DNA of 9,071 nt from an uncultured Lacticaseibacillus sp. Lineage in GTDB: Bacteria; Bacillota; Bacilli; Lactobacillales; Lactobacillaceae. Below are positions 6,543 through 9,071 of the stretch, in pieces. The stretch covers positions 1 to 9,071 of the forward strand of contig CAKRHU010000044.1 of NCBI GenBank assembly GCA_934339215.1, given 5' to 3'. The number at the start of each line of letters is the position of its first letter. The first letter of the stretch is position 1. The notes under the pieces are model-generated. The model saw nothing but the letters and a program-made list of their open reading frames with translations, had not been told where the DNA came from and ran no database searches. The position numbers and the translations under genes were made by a program.

Positions 6543-8030
6543 TCACGCATGTTTCAAGGTGATCACTTTAGTGGCGACACGGTTAACGAAGGCTTCATCA
6601 TGTTCAACAAATAGAATCGTCGGTTTGGCAGCCAAAATGCTATCAGCGAGTTGATCTTGGTTGAATAGGTCTAAGTAATTTAAGGGCTCATCCCAGACAT
6701 ACAGGTTTGCTGGTGTGACCAATGAAGCAGCTAAAGCGACTTTTTTTTGTTGTCCCATGGAAAGAGATTCGATAGGGGTGGTGAAACTACTGCGTTCAAG
6801 GCCAAGTTTTTTTAAGTTGTTCAGTAATGCTTGATAATCGAGATGCTGCGTTTCGGCAAATGCTTTGAGCGTGCCAGTGGCATGATTTTGTTGGCGGACC
6901 CAGCTGAAACTTAAATCAGGATGGGTGAGCGTCCCGTTGACCGTGCCAGGAAATTGATCGACCAACGCTTCCAGTAGCGAGGACTTGCCGATGCCGTTAG
7001 GTCCGACTAAGGCGACGCGCTCCCCTGGTAAGACGTCAAAGCTGACTGGCTCAAACAGTGATTGGCCTTCAAAGCCAACGCTGACGCGATCGGCGTGGAC
7101 ATATACCGGATGATGATCAGGAACCACTTGGATCGTTAACGGATCGACGGTTTCGATGTTTTTGAGCAAGCCTGATTTGGCTTGAATTTCTTTGTCCATA
7201 CGCTGCTCAAGGGTTTTACGCTTTTGCATCATCCGTGCAGCTCTGGCCCCAACGAACCCGCGATCAGGCACTGTTGCTGAGTTTTTGACATGACGATCCC
7301 CGAATTTCGTTTTTTCACGGGCGTTGGACCAGTCAGCTTTTTCTTTGGCGGTTTTGGTTAAGCGCGTAATTTCATGGCGCAATTTTTGGTCTTCATTTTG
7401 TTCTTGTTGATCTTGGTTCGCCTTGGCCGTGGCGTAAGTGGTGTAGTTGCCTTGAAACAACTGAATTTGTTGGCGATCGATGGCTAAGACGTGATCGCAA
7501 ACACTGTCCAGAAATTGCCGATCATGCGATACCACGATGAAGCCAGTCTTTTGTTGCAAGTATTTCGCCACTTTGGCCCGGCTGGCGCGATCTAAATGGT
7601 TAGTCGGCTCGTCGATCAAGGCAAAAGCCGTTTGATCGACAAACAACAAGGCCAAACGTACTTTGGTTTGCTCGCCACCAGATAAGGCTTGATAAGGCCG
7701 CCACAACAAATCAGGATCCGTGCCTAACAGATTCATTTCCCGTTCCAGCTGCCACTGCTCAAAATCATTTTCTGCTTGTAAGGCGTACAGCGTCAGTTGA
7801 CTGGGGTCTGCGATCGGTTGTGGAAAATAGGTCAGTGGCGCTTTGGTGGCAATCGTGCCAGTATGTGGCAACTGACCTAATAAGAGCTTTAATAAGGTGG
7901 TTTTGCCGCGGCCATTGCGGCCGACTAAGCCTAAATGCCATTGGGTGTCGAGATTGAAGCTGGTATGGTCAAATAATGGGGCTTGGCCATCATAAGCAAA
8001 GTTTAATTGATCGATCGTAATTGTAGACAT
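6543..8030 (-). CDS. Lsa-like ABC-F ribosomal protection protein
   Basis: A 495-residue cytoplasmic protein with two ATPase domains and no membrane segment. Domain 1: Walker A GRNGRGKT (37-44), signature LSGGE (116-120), Walker B FALIDEPTNHLD (136-147), switch VSHDR (167-171). A charged helical linker at about 205-300 is the part that reaches into the ribosome in this family. Domain 2: GPNGIGKSS (343-351), divergent signature LSMGQ (423-427), Walker B LYVWDEPLNYLD (443-454), VEHDE (475-479). The opening FAYDGQAPLFD, the LWRPYQALSGGE region and DEPLNYLD resemble enterococcal Lsa(A) as I remember it. Known Lsa proteins displace lincosamides, pleuromutilins and streptogramin A from the 50S subunit; the spectrum here is inferred and may be weak or intrinsic. 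ATG at 8030 has GGGAGG 8 nt upstream; the in-frame start at 8060 has none. The leader carries an attenuator-like terminator. Confidence 0.9.
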   Translation of the reverse strand: MSTITIDQLNFAYDGQAPLFDHTSFNLDTQWHLGLVGRNGRGKTTLLKLLLGQLPHTGTIATKAPLTYFPQPIADPSQLTLYALQAENDFEQWQLEREMNLLGTDPDLLWRPYQALSGGEQTKVRLALLFVDQTAFALIDEPTNHLDRASRAKVAKYLQQKTGFIVVSHDRQFLDSVCDHVLAIDRQQIQLFQGNYTTYATAKANQDQQEQNEDQKLRHEITRLTKTAKEKADWSNAREKTKFGDRHVKNSATVPDRGFVGARAARMMQKRKTLEQRMDKEIQAKSGLLKNIETVDPLTIQVVPDHHPVYVHADRVSVGFEGQSLFEPVSFDVLPGERVALVGPNGIGKSSLLEALVDQFPGTVNGTLTHPDLSFSWVRQQNHATGTLKAFAETQHLDYQALLNNLKKLGLERSSFTTPIESLSMGQQKKVALAASLVTPANLYVWDEPLNYLDLFNQDQLADSILAAKPTILFVEHDEAFVNRVATKVITLKHA

Positions 8031-8062
8031 CTTGTCGTCCTCCCAATTCACGATCTGCACAC

Positions 8063-8088
8063 AAAAAGGCCCAGCGTATGCTAGACCT
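8063..8088 (-). terminator. Attenuator terminator before the ABC-F gene
   Basis: Minus-strand AGGTCTAGC (8080-8088), loop ATAC, GCTGGGCCT (8067-8075), a 9-bp stem with two G-U pairs, followed by TTTTT (8063-8067). It lies downstream of the ABC-F promoter and about 20 nt before the ABC-F ribosome binding site (8039-8044), so it would cut short the leader transcript rather than end a gene. The candidate antiterminator shares 8086-8088 with its 5' arm. Confidence 0.8.
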
Positions 8089-8107
8089 CAGAGAATGTTC
8101 CCCGAGG
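8086..8107 (-). promoter_or_regulatory. Candidate antiterminator hairpin
   Basis: Minus-strand CCTCGGGGAA (8098-8107) pairs with TTCTCTGAGG (8086-8095) through ten pairs, two of them G-U, around a tiny loop (four nt if the innermost pair is open). Its 3' arm takes the first three bases of the terminator's 5' arm, so the two hairpins compete, though only partly. Confidence 0.4.
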
Positions 8108-8187
8108 AAGTCAGTCATTGTTGAAGATGTCCAGACTCCGCCTGTTTGCGGCAGATCAGATACATTTCAGCAATGGCTTACTTCAAC
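8107..8187 (-). promoter_or_regulatory. Mutually exclusive leader helices of the ABC-F gene
   Basis: On the minus strand GTTGAAG (8181-8187) pairs perfectly with CTTCAAC (8120-8126), helix A. Alternatively GAAGT (8180-8184) pairs with ACTTC (8107-8111) and CATTG (8171-8175) with CAATG (8116-8120), helix B, with a symmetric 4 by 4 internal loop. A and B share 8181-8184 and 8120, so only one can exist at a time. An inner CCGC/GCGG hairpin (8149-8152 with 8139-8142) fits inside either. This is switch-like architecture upstream of an attenuator. Confidence 0.5.
8115..8165 (-). CDS. Possible leader peptide of the ABC-F attenuator
   Basis: A 16-codon frame, MYLICRKQAESGHLQQ, begins inside the loop enclosed by helices A and B and ends at TGA (8115-8117). 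Its last codons run through the 3' arm of helix A, so a ribosome stalled or moving here would open that helix. ABC-F genes of Gram-positive bacteria are often controlled by ribosomes stalling on short leader frames. Against it: no convincing Shine-Dalgarno sequence precedes the ATG, and a frame of this length can arise by chance. Confidence 0.3.
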   Translation of the reverse strand: MYLICRKQAESGHLQQ

Positions 8188-8221
8188 GGCTTCACTCTTT
8201 TCGTTATTTGATAAAATAAAA

Positions 8222-8249
8222 GTTATCATCTAAAGGGGTTACTTGTCAA
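8222..8249 (-). promoter_or_regulatory. Promoter of the ABC-F leader transcript
   Basis: Perfect minus-strand TTGACA (8244-8249) with GATAAC (8222-8227) 16 nt downstream; nearby registers (for example TATTTT further on) are alternatives for the -10. It starts only 4 nt after the stop codon of the upstream Rossmann-fold gene and would give a leader of about 185 nt, long for a simple transcript. Confidence 0.6.
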
Positions 8250-8252
8250 GCC

Positions 8253-8873
8253 TCATAATGCTTGGGCGATCGGCAAATTCCCATTGGCGATTTTGATCGT
8301 GGTGCGATGTTGATCGGATTCAATCGCTTCAACCAGCACTGTGGCCACATCTTGGCGAGTGATGGTATCTTGCCAAGTGGGTTCAAATTTAATTTCACCA
8401 GTAGGGGCATCGTTGGTCAAGGTGGTCGGTTGGACGATCACATAATCCAAAGTGGTGTGGTGCATCAACCATTCATCGGCATAATATTTGGCAATGTAGT
8501 AATCGTTCAAGCTGGCAGGCCATAATTTACGATCGCCAGCGTTTAATGTCGATAGCTGAATGAAGCGGGCGATACCGGCAACTTGTGCAGCTTCCATCGC
8601 TTTAACAGCGCCATCGAGATCAACGGCTAACAACGCTTGACCACGCGAACCAGCAGCAAAAATCACGGCATCACAACCACGCATGGCTTGGGCGATATCA
8701 GTGATCGATTCAGTTAAATCAAAGGTGATGGCTTGCAGTTCACTCGAAGCAGTCGTTGGCGCTTGCGTGGCTGGGTCGCGGTAGCCGGCAACGACTTGGT
8801 AATCATTTTCTAATAAGGTGTCGACCACATGTTGGCCAACTTGGCCGTGGGCACCGATAACAAAAATTTTCAT
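8253..8873 (-). CDS. NAD(P)-binding Rossmann-fold oxidoreductase-like protein
   Basis: A 206-residue single-domain protein of the atypical short-chain dehydrogenase / NmrA-like group, similar in layout to YwnB-type proteins. The N-terminal MKIFVIGAHGQVGQHV carries the dinucleotide-binding GxxGxxG (G7, G10, G13). FAAGS (72-76) follows strand four, STLNAG marks the strand-five loop, and YYIAKYYAD (125-133) contains a YxxxK pair (Y125, K129); the ITRQDVA segment (171-177) is typical of this group. It is short, with little substrate-binding domain, so it may be a reductase or a redox-sensing protein; no substrate can be named. ATG at 8873 follows GAGGAGG by 8 nt; a frame opening at 8915 has no ribosome binding site. 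It lies directly upstream of the ABC-F promoter on the same strand, with no U-run terminator between, so read-through into the ABC-F leader is likely. Confidence 0.88.
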   Translation of the reverse strand: MKIFVIGAHGQVGQHVVDTLLENDYQVVAGYRDPATQAPTTASSELQAITFDLTESITDIAQAMRGCDAVIFAAGSRGQALLAVDLDGAVKAMEAAQVAGIARFIQLSTLNAGDRKLWPASLNDYYIAKYYADEWLMHHTTLDYVIVQPTTLTNDAPTGEIKFEPTWQDTITRQDVATVLVEAIESDQHRTTIKIANGNLPIAQAL

Positions 8874-9071
8874 ATTTAAATCCTCCTCGTATATTAAAAG
8901 TTGTATCAAGTTCAAAGTTGTTCAGTCGACTTGGATGTTGCGTGATATTCTCTAGTTGTTCATTGGATCTGGGTCCAACTGGTCTAGGCTTTGTCCTCCT
9001 GTAGCTGAAGCAATTCAGACTACAATTAAAGTCTGCCTCCCAGATGAATGGTACTAAGCGCACACCACAAG
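8874..9071 (-). other. Leader region with alternative hairpins and an orphan Shine-Dalgarno motif
   Basis: Non-coding on both strands as far as I can see. On the minus strand CAGACT (9030-9035) can pair with AGTCTG (9016-9021), or TGTAG and TGAA (9020-9024, 9014-9017) with TTCA and CTACA (9006-9009, 9000-9004); the two share 9016-9021. Next comes AGGAGG (8995-9000), a perfect Shine-Dalgarno sequence with no ATG, GTG or TTG at a usable distance, then a small hairpin TTGGA/TCCAA. I find no riboswitch consensus that I know and no convincing promoter; the region continues past the window edge. Confidence 0.35.

Noticed and set aside
8253..8275. CAAGC/GCTTG hairpin at the end of the Rossmann-fold gene as a terminator.
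   Set aside because: Five base pairs, an 8-nt loop and no U-run; it also includes the stop codon. It is unlikely to end transcription.
8803..9063. An 86-codon minus-strand open frame across the start of the Rossmann-fold gene.
   Set aside because: It is out of frame with the well-supported gene, has no ribosome binding site at its start, and its 3' part is merely the shifted reading of that gene.

Overview
The window reads as chromosomal DNA of a lactic acid bacterium, most likely a Lactobacillaceae member. The evidence is indirect: moderate GC content, strong AGGAGG-type ribosome binding sites, TTGACA/TATAAT-type promoters with 16-17 nt spacers, and protein families typical of low-GC Firmicutes (an Lsa-like ABC-F protein, a short Gram-positive type I signal peptidase, a TetR-controlled two-protein FtsX-type ABC exporter). 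I cannot name the species. There is no insertion sequence, CRISPR array, tRNA or rRNA, and no obvious broken gene.

Left part (1-4120): a TetR-family repressor gene on the minus strand is divergent from a plus-strand two-gene operon encoding an ABC ATPase and an 867-residue FtsX-type permease with an extracytoplasmic coiled coil. The divergent promoters face each other across about 130 bp, so the regulator probably controls the transporter. Both transcription units end at strong hairpin terminators (55-90 and 4079-4119).

Middle part (4121-5460), minus strand: a compact operon of a MarR-family regulator, an unrecognised 189-residue protein and a 69-residue coiled-coil protein. Its promoter has a perfect TTGACA box, and one palindrome covers the -10 region while a shorter one covers the -35 box. 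This looks like autoregulation.

The gene-poor stretch 5461-5742 is the most unusual part of the window. It looks like an independent minus-strand RNA gene of about 245 nt. It has its own extended -10 promoter, a GC-rich, hairpin-dense body with a possible pseudoknot, and an intrinsic terminator. I do not recognise the family, and it lacks the hallmarks of RNase P RNA, tmRNA and SRP RNA.

Right part (5840-9071), minus strand, in transcription order: a small NAD(P)-binding Rossmann-fold protein, an Lsa-like ABC-F ribosome-protection protein, and a type I signal peptidase. A leader of about 190 nt precedes the ABC-F gene. It has a promoter, mutually exclusive helices, a possible 16-codon leader peptide and a strong intrinsic terminator just upstream of the ribosome binding site. 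This is the architecture of antibiotic-induced transcription attenuation. The Rossmann-fold gene has its own leader region with alternative hairpins and a Shine-Dalgarno-like AGGAGG that has no start codon after it.
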